A stretch of 64,000 nucleotides of DNA, taken from contig CAZZKG010000015.1 of NCBI GenBank assembly GCA_964654825.1, positions 7,055 through 71,054 of the forward strand, written 5' to 3'. Below the pieces are notes generated by a model that was not told the origin of the DNA, ran no database searches, and worked only from the letters and a program-made list of their open reading frames with translations. This stretch comes from CAZZKG01 sp964654825 (GTDB lineage Bacteria > Gemmatimonadota > CAZMKB01). Of the stretch, positions 8,048 through 16,100 are shown one piece after another. Position 1 is the first letter of the stretch. Each line of letters begins with the position of its first letter. Position numbers and translations under genes: made by a program.

Positions 8048-8950
8048 ATGTGCACAGTTCATGAAAGATGTCTCCTTCTGCTCATCCTCGTTTCGGGATC
8101 GATTCTCACCTCCTGCGGCGGTGACGTTCCGAAGGGTGACATAGCAGGCGGTGTCAAGCCATTCGGTGTAGAGAACATATTCCTGGGAAAAGGGGAAAAT
8201 GACGAATTAATCGTGGAAGCTCACTACCGTAACCAGGTTCTCGATGGGGACAAACTGCAGCTCATTGTCATGTTCCTCCCTTCTGAGAATTTCGAGTTCG
8301 AGGAAGCGTACCGGGGTTTCTCGAGGATTTCGTATTACAAGCTGAAGAAAAAGACACCTCTCACGCTCTATTCCGAAGACAGGAAATCGGTGTTCAAGTT
8401 ACAGAAATCTTACACTGCCCGTTCGATAGATCCTTTCGACGTAGTCTTCGAGAAAAAAAAGAGTGTCGAGTTTATCCCCGATTCTCTCGATTCCATGAGC
8501 CTGTTTTTCAAAGGTGTGGTGAGGTGGGAGAGGGTCACTAAAGATAATGTCGGCAAGTGGAGTAAGACCAAAGAAGCGTTACAGAAGGAAGCGGCTCGGA
8601 GGAGGGAAGCACTGAAGAGGAAGAGAGGAATGAAGAAAACGGAAGAAGAGTTCGGTGAAGGCGAAGGCCTCTGGGTCTCCGTCAATTCGACCTACGTCTT
8701 CGAAAAGAGAGATGCAAAGTCGAAGATCCTCGCGAAACTCCCTCTCGGCACTTTTCTCGATCAGGTGAAGCCGAGTGATAAAAACTGGTATGAGATCGTG
8801 TACGGAGATCCTCCGATAACGGGTTTTGTCCCGGCTCTCATGCTGGCCACTTCAGAGCAAGAGGCACTCAGCTGGGAGGAGGAGATGAATCCGATACCAG
8901 TTGATACTCCGCTGGAACCCGAACCCGACACTACGCTGAGCGATGAATAG
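8048..8950 (+). CDS. Lipoprotein with C-terminal SH3-like domain
   Basis: The protein has about 300 residues. The ATG at 8048 is preferred because GGTGAG lies just upstream; a GTG at 8039 in the same frame is possible. The N-terminus MCTVHERCLLLLILVSGSILTSC is a lipoprotein signal peptide with lipobox LTSC. Residues 25-165 are a beta-rich region of no known family. A very basic helical stretch follows (about 175-205, KEAARRREALKRKRGMKK). The last third (WVSVNSTYVFEKRDAKSKILAKLPLGT, then GFVPALML) resembles a bacterial SH3 domain that could bind peptidoglycan or protein. The tail is acidic and Pro-rich. The function is unknown; localisation to the envelope is well supported. Confidence 0.7.
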   Translation: MCTVHERCLLLLILVSGSILTSCGGDVPKGDIAGGVKPFGVENIFLGKGENDELIVEAHYRNQVLDGDKLQLIVMFLPSENFEFEEAYRGFSRISYYKLKKKTPLTLYSEDRKSVFKLQKSYTARSIDPFDVVFEKKKSVEFIPDSLDSMSLFFKGVVRWERVTKDNVGKWSKTKEALQKEAARRREALKRKRGMKKTEEEFGEGEGLWVSVNSTYVFEKRDAKSKILAKLPLGTFLDQVKPSDKNWYEIVYGDPPITGFVPALMLATSEQEALSWEEEMNPIPVDTPLEPEPDTTLSDE

Positions 8951-8973
8951 GATTGGATACAATCTTCCAATTC

Positions 8974-9002
8974 TTGACATGAGCTTCCGGGTTTTGTATG
9001 TT
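8974..9002 (+). promoter_or_regulatory. Promoter of tRNA-Val
   Basis: A perfect TTGACA (8974-8979) and TATGTT (8997-9002) are 17 bp apart. The predicted start is about 25 bp before the tRNA. It may also serve purN-purH downstream, since no clear terminator follows the tRNA. Confidence 0.75.
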
Positions 9003-9032
9003 TCCAGCACAGATTATTTTAAAAATTGAGGT

Positions 9033-9109
9033 GGGCGGTTAGCTCAGCTGGTTAGAGTACTTGCTTGACATGCAAGAGGTCACTGGTTCGACTCCAGTAC
9101 CGCCCACCA
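9033..9109 (+). tRNA. tRNA-Val (GAC), CCA encoded
   Basis: A 77-nt cloverleaf. The acceptor GGGCGGT (9033-9039) pairs with ACCGCCC (9099-9105). The anticodon stem CTTGC/GCAAG encloses loop TTGACAT with anticodon GAC at 9067-9069. The T arm is CTGG-TTCGACT-CCAG. The discriminator A is followed by an encoded CCA (9107-9109). Confidence 0.95.
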
Positions 9110-9194
9110 TTCTTTACGCTCAATACAGCCTGCATGCGCACTGTCTGTTCGGACATTCCGACGTCCCTTTTCACCTTTCACAACGGAGATCTGC

Positions 9195-9908
9195 ATGGGC
9201 ACGTCTGAAAACCAGAAGAAACTGTGCGTCATGATATCCGGTTCGGGTACGAATCTGCAAAGCCTGATCGACAGATTCCCGAACGAAAAGCAGTCGGGAA
9301 AACCGGCACGGATTGCCCTCGTCGTCAGTGACAATGCCGAAGCATATGGTCTCCGGAGAGCAAGTGACGCGGGGATTCCAGCGACAGTAATCTCTCCGAA
9401 GCAGTTCGAGAACAGAGAGGAATTCGGTGCGGCCCACCTCGAGCTCTTCAGAGATGAGCAGATCGATCTCATCGTTCTGGCAGGTTACCTCAAACTCATC
9501 CCGAGGAACGTCATCGAGGAGTTCGAGAACAGGATGATCAATATCCATCCGGCGCTCCTCCCATCATTCGGAGGGAAGGGCATGTACGGGGCACGAGTCC
9601 ACCGGACGGTCATCGAAAACGGGATGAAGATCTCCGGGGCGACGGTTCACTTTGTGGATGACAAATTTGATCATGGCCCGATTCTTCTCCAGTTTCCGGT
9701 GCAGGTCTACTACTCCGACACACCCCAGCGACTGGCCGACAGGATTCTGCAATTCGAGCACAAGCTCTTGCCTCTCGCTGTCCAGCTGATAACGACCAAC
9801 CGGGTCGAGGTACGCGGCCGCCGTGTGTTTATAGACGGAGAAGAAGACCGGGCGTGGACTGAAAATTACTTTGCCGAACTCGAAGAGGATCAACAGAAGG
9901 GGAAGTGA
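9195..9908 (+). CDS. purN: Phosphoribosylglycinamide formyltransferase (GART)
   Basis: Transfers a formyl group from 10-formyl-THF to GAR, the third step of purine synthesis. Seen: the phosphate-binding start ISGSGTNLQSLID (about residues 14-26), the catalytic stretch MINIHPALLPSFGGKGMYG with the Asn and His of the family, and SGATVHFVDDKFDHGPILLQ with the catalytic Asp. At 237 residues it is somewhat longer than usual (about 190-215), mostly at the C-terminus, which is acidic. GGAG precedes the ATG by about 8 bp. It stops one base before purH starts, so the two are co-translated. It lies 85 bp after tRNA-Val. Confidence 0.95.
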   Translation: MGTSENQKKLCVMISGSGTNLQSLIDRFPNEKQSGKPARIALVVSDNAEAYGLRRASDAGIPATVISPKQFENREEFGAAHLELFRDEQIDLIVLAGYLKLIPRNVIEEFENRMINIHPALLPSFGGKGMYGARVHRTVIENGMKISGATVHFVDDKFDHGPILLQFPVQVYYSDTPQRLADRILQFEHKLLPLAVQLITTNRVEVRGRRVFIDGEEDRAWTENYFAELEEDQQKGK

Positions 9909-9909
9909 C

Positions 9910-11484
9910 ATGGAGGACAGGATAAAACGGGCACTTCTGTCGGTGTCCAACAAACAGGGGATCACCGGTTTTGCACGGGGTCTCCGTGATCTGGACATCG
10001 AGCTGATAGCAACAGGCGGCACGCGGAAGCTGCTCATGGATGAAGGTATTGCCGTCAGGTCAGTCGAGGAAATAACGTCGTCTCCGGAGATGATGGGGGG
10101 GCGTGTGAAAACACTGCACCCGCGGATACTCGGTGGGATCCTCGCCAGGCGGGATGTCCCGGGAGATGTCGAGGATGCTCAGAAACACGACATTCCCTTT
10201 ATCGATCTGGTGGCGGTGAATCTCTACCCGTTCCAGGAGAAGATCATACGGGACCCGGACGATCTCGATGGTTCGATCGAAGAGATCGACATCGGTGGAC
10301 CAACCATGGTACGGGCGGCGGCGAAGAATTTCAAAGACGTCGCGATCATCGTTGATCCGGCCCGCTACGAAAGTATTCTCGAAGAACTTCGCACGAACGG
10401 CGGTGCCCTGAGCCGGGAGACACTGCTGTCACTCGCTGTCAGAGCATTCAGACACGTAGCACTGTACAACTCCGTCATCGCCCGTCACCTGAATGCTTTC
10501 GTCCCGGCGAATGACGAAGTATTCCCCGATGAAGTGGTTATCCCTTTTGTAAAAGGTATGAAACTCCGCTATGGAGAAAACCCTCACCAGCGGGCAGCAT
10601 TCTACAGGGATCCTGTCTCAGGGAAAGGATGGACCGCTCGCTTCACGCAGCTCTGGGGCAAGGAACTCTCGACTAACAACATCCTTGACGCCGACAGCGC
10701 CTGGCGACTTATTTCGGATCTCGGAGCTACATCCTGCGCTATCCTGAAGCACAACAATCCCTGCGGTGTCGGAACGGGATCGAACCTCGAAGATGCGTAC
10801 CGGCGCGCGCTGCAGACCGACCCGATCTCCGCGTTCGGAGGGATAGTCGCCGTCAACCTGCCGGTGGACGAGGCGACCGCGGCACTTTTGTCGAAACATT
10901 TCTTCGAAGTAATCATGGCACCCGACTATGAGGATGCAGCCCTCACTCTGCTGGAGAAGAAGAAGAACCTGAGGCTGCTGAAAATCAGTCCCGCTCCGGA
11001 TGTGACATCCTCCGGGTGTCCGGTGGATATCAAATCAGTCGAGGATGGAGCGGTATTTCAGGAGCGGGATATGAAAAAGCTCGATCCGGATCTGGTGAAG
11101 GTCGCGACTCGAAAGCAGCCGACCGAATCACAGCGCCGTGCACTCGAGTTCGCCTGGGTCGTGGCAAAACACGTGAAGTCGAACGCTATCGTTCTGTCGA
11201 ATGAACTGGGGACCATCGGTATCGGGGCCGGTCAGATGAGCCGGGTGGATTCCGTTCGAATATCTGTAGAAAAAGCAGGGATAGCGGGTCTTCCCACCGA
11301 CGGATCAGTGCTTGCTTCAGATGCGTTCTTTCCGTTTCGCGACGGAATCGACGAAGCAGCGGCTGCCGGGGTGAAAGCAGTCATTCAACCCGGTGGTTCG
11401 ATCAGAGACGAGGAGGTGATCAAGGCTGCTGATGAGCATGGTATCGCCATGGTATTGACAGGGATGCGGCATTTCAGACATTAA
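9910..11484 (+). CDS. purH: Bifunctional AICAR formyltransferase / IMP cyclohydrolase
   Basis: Catalyses the last two steps of IMP synthesis. The protein has 524 residues, the normal family length. The N-terminal MGS-like cyclohydrolase domain begins RALLSVSNKQGITGFARGL and contains ATGGTRKLL and GGRVKTLHP. The transformylase domain contains KLRYGENPHQRAAFY and the catalytic KHNNPCGVG, and the protein ends in the characteristic GMRHFRH. The ATG at 9910 follows AGAAGGGGAAG; a frame extension to 9871 overlaps purN and is unlikely. The TAA stop (11482-11484) is part of the left arm of a terminal-inverted-repeat element, so the element sits exactly at the gene end without altering the conserved C-terminus. 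Confidence 0.97.
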   Translation: MEDRIKRALLSVSNKQGITGFARGLRDLDIELIATGGTRKLLMDEGIAVRSVEEITSSPEMMGGRVKTLHPRILGGILARRDVPGDVEDAQKHDIPFIDLVAVNLYPFQEKIIRDPDDLDGSIEEIDIGGPTMVRAAAKNFKDVAIIVDPARYESILEELRTNGGALSRETLLSLAVRAFRHVALYNSVIARHLNAFVPANDEVFPDEVVIPFVKGMKLRYGENPHQRAAFYRDPVSGKGWTARFTQLWGKELSTNNILDADSAWRLISDLGATSCAILKHNNPCGVGTGSNLEDAYRRALQTDPISAFGGIVAVNLPVDEATAALLSKHFFEVIMAPDYEDAALTLLEKKKNLRLLKISPAPDVTSSGCPVDIKSVEDGAVFQERDMKKLDPDLVKVATRKQPTESQRRALEFAWVVAKHVKSNAIVLSNELGTIGIGAGQMSRVDSVRISVEKAGIAGLPTDGSVLASDAFFPFRDGIDEAAAAGVKAVIQPGGSIRDEEVIKAADEHGIAMVLTGMRHFRH

Positions 11485-11600
11485 ATAGGGACAGTCACCA
11501 TTTTTCCCATTTTTTGGACAGTAGTGAAACAAAATAAATAATGGTGACAAAAATGGTAACTGTCCTTATTTTTACAAAAATGGTGACTGTCCCTATTTAA
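11481..11600. repeat. 120-bp element with perfect 25-bp terminal inverted repeats (REP/MITE-like, no transposase)
   Basis: Left arm 11481-11505 (TTAAATAGGGACAGTCACCA plus five T) is the exact reverse complement of right arm 11576-11600. A degenerate internal copy in the right-arm orientation is at 11549-11572 (one GAC to AAC and one C to T change). The motif AGGGACAGTCACC/GGTGACTGTCCCT resembles repeats found next to REP-associated Y1 (IS200-like) transposases in many genomes, which is recollection rather than a search. No transposase is encoded. The element supplies the purH stop codon and could fold into a long hairpin that ends purH transcription. Confidence 0.75.
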
Positions 11601-11631
11601 AGTGTCAGCGGGTCCGATCCCGGGGATAATG

Positions 11632-11660
11632 TTGACCGGATGCCCAAAGTGTTTTATTTT
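11632..11660 (+). promoter_or_regulatory. Promoter of the TPR protein gene
   Basis: TTGACC (11632-11637) and TATTTT (11655-11660) are 17 bp apart, just beyond the inverted-repeat element. The gene starts at 11704. Confidence 0.6.
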
Positions 11661-11703
11661 AATAGAGAGAAGATTGTTCCATTCAGGTATAAAGGAGGCA
11701 GGT

Positions 11704-12738
11704 TTGCGACATTTTCTTCTTGTGATCACTTTACTCGCACTGTGTCTGAGTGCTTTCGATGTGCAGGCTCAGATGAAGGTCCGCAGCGCAAAAACCGCGG
11801 TGACGAGTGCAAAAATCTACATGAAACATGAAAAGTGGCAGGATGCGCTTAATGTTATCGAGCAGGGACTCGAACTCGATCCGGAATGTGTTGATCTGTA
11901 TATGATACAGGGCGACGCATATGCTGAGCTTGCAAAGTACGCCGAGGCCGACACTGCATTCAAGAAAGCATTCGAGCTCAATATCAGTAAGGCAGAGGAG
12001 ATCGAGCAGTCCAAACAGAGATTTTTCAGGCCTCTCATGCGGGACGGGCTCAAAGCTCTGAAAAACGAGCGGCCTGATTCGGCGGCAACTTTCTTCAATA
12101 ACGTTGTCGCTCTCTGCCCCGAAAAACCGGAGGGGTACATCAACCTCGGTATCATCTGCTTCAACCGGGACGACTTCGATTGTGCTATCAGCAACTTCAG
12201 ACAGGCAAAGATGATCGATCCTCAGAATGAGTCCACGCTGATGAACCTTGCCCGATCCTATTCACTCGCCGGGCAGGCTGACAGCGCGCTCGTAGTATAT
12301 CAAGAGATTCTTGTCTTGAAGCCCGATGATTTTCACACGAAAAATGCCATCGCGACAATCCATCTGAACGACAGAAAGTACGATGAGGCCTGTGCCATCT
12401 ACGATTCCCTCATCACCGAGGGCGTGGACGATGCCAATGTCCTCTATAATTCAGGTGTCGCCTATTTTCAGACGAAGCAGTATGAAAAAGCGATCGGAAG
12501 TTATGAAAAGATGCTGGAGCTTGTTCCCGACGATCAGGATGCGCTTTGGAATATCAGCATGGCATACTTTCAGGTAAATGAGTATGAGAAATCGATACCT
12601 AATCTGGAAGCATTGACACTTGTAGAGCCGGACAATCCTGAATACTGGAACTTTCTCGCGATTGCGTACGTTCAGACCAACCAGCAGGATAAGGCAGGGG
12701 CCGCAGAGAGTAAATACAAAGAGCTGTCGGGCGACTAA
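11704..12738 (+). CDS. Exported TPR-repeat protein
   Basis: The protein has 344 residues from a TTG at 11704. AAAGGAGG ends 5 bp before it, and the resulting N-terminus MRHFLLVITLLALCLSAFDVQAQ is a clean signal peptide (cleavage after VQA). Upstream in-frame codons lack both features. The mature protein is a chain of about seven to eight TPR units (for example KWQDALNVIEQGLELDPECVDLY, DDFDCAISNFRQAKMIDPQNESTL, KQYEKAIGSYEKMLELVPDDQDALW), giving a periplasmic protein-interaction scaffold. No partner can be read off. It has its own promoter and is followed by the PyrR leader. Confidence 0.85.
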   Translation: MRHFLLVITLLALCLSAFDVQAQMKVRSAKTAVTSAKIYMKHEKWQDALNVIEQGLELDPECVDLYMIQGDAYAELAKYAEADTAFKKAFELNISKAEEIEQSKQRFFRPLMRDGLKALKNERPDSAATFFNNVVALCPEKPEGYINLGIICFNRDDFDCAISNFRQAKMIDPQNESTLMNLARSYSLAGQADSALVVYQEILVLKPDDFHTKNAIATIHLNDRKYDEACAIYDSLITEGVDDANVLYNSGVAYFQTKQYEKAIGSYEKMLELVPDDQDALWNISMAYFQVNEYEKSIPNLEALTLVEPDNPEYWNFLAIAYVQTNQQDKAGAAESKYKELSGD

Positions 12739-12756
12739 TAAAACCAGGGTCCGCGG

Positions 12757-12853
12757 TCCTTTTAATCTGGTTCAGTGAGGCCAGGAAGGGATGATTGATG
12801 ATCGTACCAGAAAACCCCGGAAATGAACCAGGTGTTCACGTCCGGGGTTTTTT
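12757..12853 (+). promoter_or_regulatory. PyrR-type attenuator leader of the pyr operon
   Basis: A PyrR-binding hairpin lies at 12757-12790: lower stem TCCTT/AAGGG, upper stem CTGG/CCAG, loop TTCAGTGAGG, matching the known PyrR-binding loop consensus (UCC-R-UGAGGCY type). CTGGTTCA (12767-12774), half of that hairpin, can instead pair with TGAACCAG (12824-12831) inside the terminator, forming an antiterminator. High UMP would let PyrR hold the first hairpin so that the terminator forms. Position 30 bp before pyrR and both mutually exclusive folds are visible; the mechanism is established for the family. Confidence 0.88.
12813..12853 (+). terminator. Attenuator terminator before pyrR
   Basis: AACCCCGGA (12813-12821) pairs with TCCGGGGTT (12841-12849), with an inner TGAAC/GTTCA helix, followed by six T (12848-12853). 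It is the regulated terminator of the PyrR leader. Confidence 0.88.
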
Positions 12854-12885
12854 CATGGAGAGTAGAATGAGTGGAGGCCGGAGTA

Positions 12886-13455
12886 ATGATTGAGAAAGGC
12901 AAAACAGTTGTACTCACGAGTGAAATGATGCGGAGATCACTCATCCGAATCGCTCATGAGATCGTCGAGGAGAACAGGGGGACGAAGGATATCGTCATCC
13001 TCGGGATAAGGAGGAAGGGAGTTCACCTTGCCCGGAGAATCGCAGGTCACATCAATGCCTTCGAGGGCGTTGAGGTACCTGTCGGTATCCTCGATATCAC
13101 TCTGTACAGAGATGATCTCCATAACACGACAGTACAACCGGTGATCGGCAGGACGGAGCTGCCGTTCGATGTGACCGGCAAAGTCGTCGTACTGGTCGAT
13201 GATGTCCTCTTCACCGGGAGGACGACCAGGGCTGCCCTGGATGAGATAATAGATTTCGGCAGGCCCAGCAGGGTGTTACTGGCAGCGTTGATCGACCGGG
13301 GTCACAGGGAGCTGCCGATTCGGCCGGATTTCGTCGGTAAAAACATCCCCACATCGAGAGATGACGACGTGAACGTCAAAGTCGATGAGGTGGAAGGAGT
13401 GGATGAAGTAGAGGTCGTACCATCCGTGGACGAGGGTGTTGGCGATGAAGCTTGA
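12886..13455 (+). CDS. pyrR: Pyrimidine operon attenuator PyrR / uracil phosphoribosyltransferase
   Basis: Binds the pyr leader RNA when UMP is abundant, and usually has UPRTase activity. Seen: the PyrR N-terminus (VVLTSEMMRRSLIRIAHEIVE), ILGIRRKGVHLARRI, the PRPP-binding motif VVLVDDVLFTGRTTRAALD and LIDRGHRELPIRPDFVGKNIPTS, all diagnostic. The ATG at 12886 has GGAGG 8 bp upstream; a GTG at 12871 is less likely. The protein has 189 residues, about 10 longer than usual because of a Val/Asp/Glu-rich tail that overlaps the pyrB start by 11 bp. It regulates the operon through the leader directly upstream. Confidence 0.95.
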   Translation: MIEKGKTVVLTSEMMRRSLIRIAHEIVEENRGTKDIVILGIRRKGVHLARRIAGHINAFEGVEVPVGILDITLYRDDLHNTTVQPVIGRTELPFDVTGKVVVLVDDVLFTGRTTRAALDEIIDFGRPSRVLLAALIDRGHRELPIRPDFVGKNIPTSRDDDVNVKVDEVEGVDEVEVVPSVDEGVGDEA

Positions 13456-14407
13456 CAGAAAAGACCTTCTCGGATTAGAGGAGTTGAGTCCTGAAGAGAT
13501 AGGGCTCATCCTTGATACCGCCGAGCCGTTTAAAGAAATATCGCAGCGAAAAATCAAGAAGGTACCCGTGCTGAGGGGAAACACCATTGTGAATCTCTTC
13601 TTCGAACCGAGTACGAGAACCAGGATATCTTTCGAATTCGCCGAGAAGCGGCTCTCGGCCGATACGACATATATCTCTCAGAGTATGAGCAGCGTGGTGA
13701 AGGGAGAAACTCTTGTCGATACGGCGCGAAATCTGGAAGCGATGAAAATCGATATGGTCGTCATCAGGCACAACGCTTCAGGTGCGGCTAAATTTCTCGC
13801 GGAACGGATAGATTCGAAGGTTATCAACGCCGGTGACGGTTTCCACGAACACCCGACGCAGGGATTGCTCGATATGCTTACAATCCGGGACAAACTCAAA
13901 AAGCTGGAGGGGTTGAGGGTTGTCATCGTCGGAGACATCATGCATTCGCGGGTTGCGAGGTCGAACATCTGGGGCCTCATAAAACTCGGTGCGAGAGTGT
14001 CTGTCTGCGGGCCACCAACACTCATACCTCATGGTATCGAAGATCTGGGCGTCACAGTATTCTCACACATAGAGGAGGCGATCGAGAACGCTGATGTCCT
14101 CAACGTCCTGCGGGTCCAGCTGGAACGTCAGCAGGCCAACCTGTTTCCTACCCTACGGGAATACAACAAACTCTACGGCATATCCACCGAACGGCTGGAG
14201 AAAGCGCGGAGAGATATTCTCATCCTGCATCCGGGGCCCATGAACCGTGGAGTAGAGATCGATTCGGATGTCGCTGACGGAGAGCATGCCGTCATCCTCG
14301 AGCAGGTTACCAACGGCATCGCTATCAGGATGTCCGTGCTCTATCTCCTCGCCGGAGGGGAGAGCACCGAAGCCGAGATTGCCAAGACGGGAAGTGAACA
14401 AGAATGA
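13445..14407 (+). CDS. pyrB: Aspartate carbamoyltransferase catalytic subunit
   Basis: Condenses carbamoyl phosphate and aspartate in pyrimidine synthesis. Seen: carbamoyl-phosphate motif LFFEPSTRTRISFEFAEKRL (about residues 52-70), HPTQGLLDMLTI, VVIVGDIMHSRVARSN and the late HPGPMNRGVEI. The protein has 320 residues, normal for the PyrR-operon type. It overlaps the pyrR 3' end by 11 bp, so translation is coupled. No pyrI regulatory subunit gene lies nearby. Confidence 0.97.
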   Translation: MKLDRKDLLGLEELSPEEIGLILDTAEPFKEISQRKIKKVPVLRGNTIVNLFFEPSTRTRISFEFAEKRLSADTTYISQSMSSVVKGETLVDTARNLEAMKIDMVVIRHNASGAAKFLAERIDSKVINAGDGFHEHPTQGLLDMLTIRDKLKKLEGLRVVIVGDIMHSRVARSNIWGLIKLGARVSVCGPPTLIPHGIEDLGVTVFSHIEEAIENADVLNVLRVQLERQQANLFPTLREYNKLYGISTERLEKARRDILILHPGPMNRGVEIDSDVADGEHAVILEQVTNGIAIRMSVLYLLAGGESTEAEIAKTGSEQE

Positions 14408-14420
14408 GAGGCAGGATAGA

Positions 14421-15776
14421 ATGAGCAGTGCTATATTGTTACGTGGCGGCCGCGTGATCGATCCGAGCAGCGGGCTGGATGATACACTGGATCTGTTGAT
14501 CGAATCGGGCAGGATATCCTCGATCGATCGACACATCGAAGCACGTACCCGGTCGTTGGTCTTCGATGTAGATGGACTCGTCGTCGCGCCGGGGTTCGTG
14601 GACGTGCACACTCACCTTCGCGAACCGGGACGAGAAGATGAAGAAACCGTGGAGAGCGGCAGTCTCGCCGCGGTATCAGGTGGGACAACCTCTATCCTTG
14701 CCATGCCGAACACCGATCCTCCGACGGATAATCCCGCCGCTGTTGGTTTTATCCTCAAACAGGCCAACCTCGCCGGCAACGCAAAAGTGTACCCTGTCGG
14801 TGCGGTCAGTCTGGATCTCAAGGGAGAGACCATGGCCTCGATCGGGGAGATGGTGGAAGCCGGAGCGGTGGCTCTGAGTGATGATGGGAATCCCGTTCAC
14901 AACTCTCAGCTCATGCGGAGAGTCCTGGAATACACCAAGATATTCGACATACCTGTTATCGATCACTGTGAAGACAGGAACCTGAGTCACGAAGGTGTGA
15001 TGAACGAGGGTGTGATCTCCACCCGGCTGGGGCTCAAGGGGATCCCGTCTGCCGCTGAAGATATCATGGTAGTGAGAGATGTACTCATAGCCGAGCACAC
15101 CGGCGGAAAATTGCACATAGCACATGTCTCGACAAAGGGCTCCGTCGAGATCATCAGGATGGCAAAGGCGAGAGGGGTGAGGGTCACCGCGGAGGTGACG
15201 CCCCACCACTTCTCTCTGACCGAGGAAGCCGTCCTCGGGTATGACACCAATGCCAAAGTCAATCCACCGCTTCGAACGAGAGAAGATGTACAGGCCGTAA
15301 GAGAAGGTCTCATCGATGGCACAATCGACTGCATCGCAACCGATCATGCACCGCATCACTACGATGAGAAGGAGACGGAGTTCGACTACGCGCCTTTCGG
15401 ACTTATCGGATTAGAGACAGCCTTTGCGATCGGTGTGACGTATCTGGTGAAGGAGGGACATCTCACGCTCTCCGGATTGATCGAACGGATGTCTCTCAAC
15501 CCTGCGCGTGTCATGGGTGTCGAGGGAGGGACACTGAAGGAGGGAGCGTCTGCAGATGTAGTTGTTCTCGATCCCGATCTACCATGGGTTGTGGACAATT
15601 CCGTTCTTCTCTCGAAATCATTCAATACACCGTATCGCGGCATGGAGTTGACAGGAAAGAACCAGATGACGATATGTAACGGGAAGATTGTGTGGGAATC
15701 GGAAATGATGAAAATGCTCAGGAGGTCCGAATCCCGGAAGCATGGGAAAAAAAAGCTTGACAAAAAAATGCTATAA
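14421..15776 (+). CDS. pyrC: Dihydroorotase
   Basis: Cyclises carbamoyl aspartate to dihydroorotate. Motifs of the metal-dependent amidohydrolase class I type: GFVDVHTHLREPG with the HxH ligands, VIDHCED, LHIAHVSTKGSVE and CIATDHAPHHYDEKE. The ATG at 14421 is 13 bp after pyrB and is preceded by GAGGCAGGATAG; a long frame extension upstream overlaps pyrB and is not used. The protein has 451 residues, with a basic 20-residue tail (RRSESRKHGKKKLDKKML) not typical of the family. A consensus promoter for the next gene is embedded in the codons of that tail, which may explain it. Confidence 0.96.
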   Translation: MSSAILLRGGRVIDPSSGLDDTLDLLIESGRISSIDRHIEARTRSLVFDVDGLVVAPGFVDVHTHLREPGREDEETVESGSLAAVSGGTTSILAMPNTDPPTDNPAAVGFILKQANLAGNAKVYPVGAVSLDLKGETMASIGEMVEAGAVALSDDGNPVHNSQLMRRVLEYTKIFDIPVIDHCEDRNLSHEGVMNEGVISTRLGLKGIPSAAEDIMVVRDVLIAEHTGGKLHIAHVSTKGSVEIIRMAKARGVRVTAEVTPHHFSLTEEAVLGYDTNAKVNPPLRTREDVQAVREGLIDGTIDCIATDHAPHHYDEKETEFDYAPFGLIGLETAFAIGVTYLVKEGHLTLSGLIERMSLNPARVMGVEGGTLKEGASADVVVLDPDLPWVVDNSVLLSKSFNTPYRGMELTGKNQMTICNGKIVWESEMMKMLRRSESRKHGKKKLDKKML

Positions 15777-15784
15777 GTTATAAT
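15757..15784 (+). promoter_or_regulatory. Strong promoter inside the pyrC 3' end
   Basis: Perfect TTGACA (15757-15762) and TATAAT (15779-15784) with a 16-bp spacer. The -35 is inside pyrC and the -10 just after its stop. It drives the FmdB gene and probably HU, independent of pyrimidine control. Confidence 0.85.
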
Positions 15785-15820
15785 CTTTTCATGGTGTTAA
15801 ATAGGCGGGAAGGATAAAAG

Positions 15821-16036
15821 ATGCCGATTTATGAATATTCATGCCGCGAATGTGGTATTTCGTTCGAGAAGTTGCATCTTCATGGAATAAATGAGGTTAA
15901 TTGTCCCTCTTGTGGTTGCTCCCGGGTTGAGAGGGAAATGTCGATTTGCGGCTTCAGGTCAAACGGGGAGACGCAAAAAACACATTCCACCGGGTGTTCA
16001 GGTTGCGCCTCGACATCCTGTTCGACCTGTAAGTAA
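15821..16036 (+). CDS. FmdB-family zinc-ribbon protein with Cys-rich tail
   Basis: The protein has 71 residues. The N-terminus MPIYEYSCRECG and CPSCGC give the CxxC...CxxC zinc ribbon of the FmdB putative regulatory family. The C-terminus is unusually Cys-rich (GCSGCASTSCSTC, five Cys in 13 residues), which could bind a second metal or be redox active. The family is named from a formamidase gene cluster, but its function is not established. The start has GGAAGG/AAAAG upstream at good distance. A second FmdB protein is encoded at 49715. Confidence 0.85.
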   Translation: MPIYEYSCRECGISFEKLHLHGINEVNCPSCGCSRVEREMSICGFRSNGETQKTHSTGCSGCASTSCSTCK

Positions 16037-16100
16037 TGTTGTAACCTCTCAAATCCCAGGCTTCTGAGATTCACAAACGCTCTGACAAGGAGGTAGATGA

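Noticed and set aside
11016..11204. Many shorter open frames within or antisense to known genes throughout the window (for example within purH)
   Set aside because: They overlap strongly conserved genes in other frames and lack ribosome-binding sites or recognisable features.
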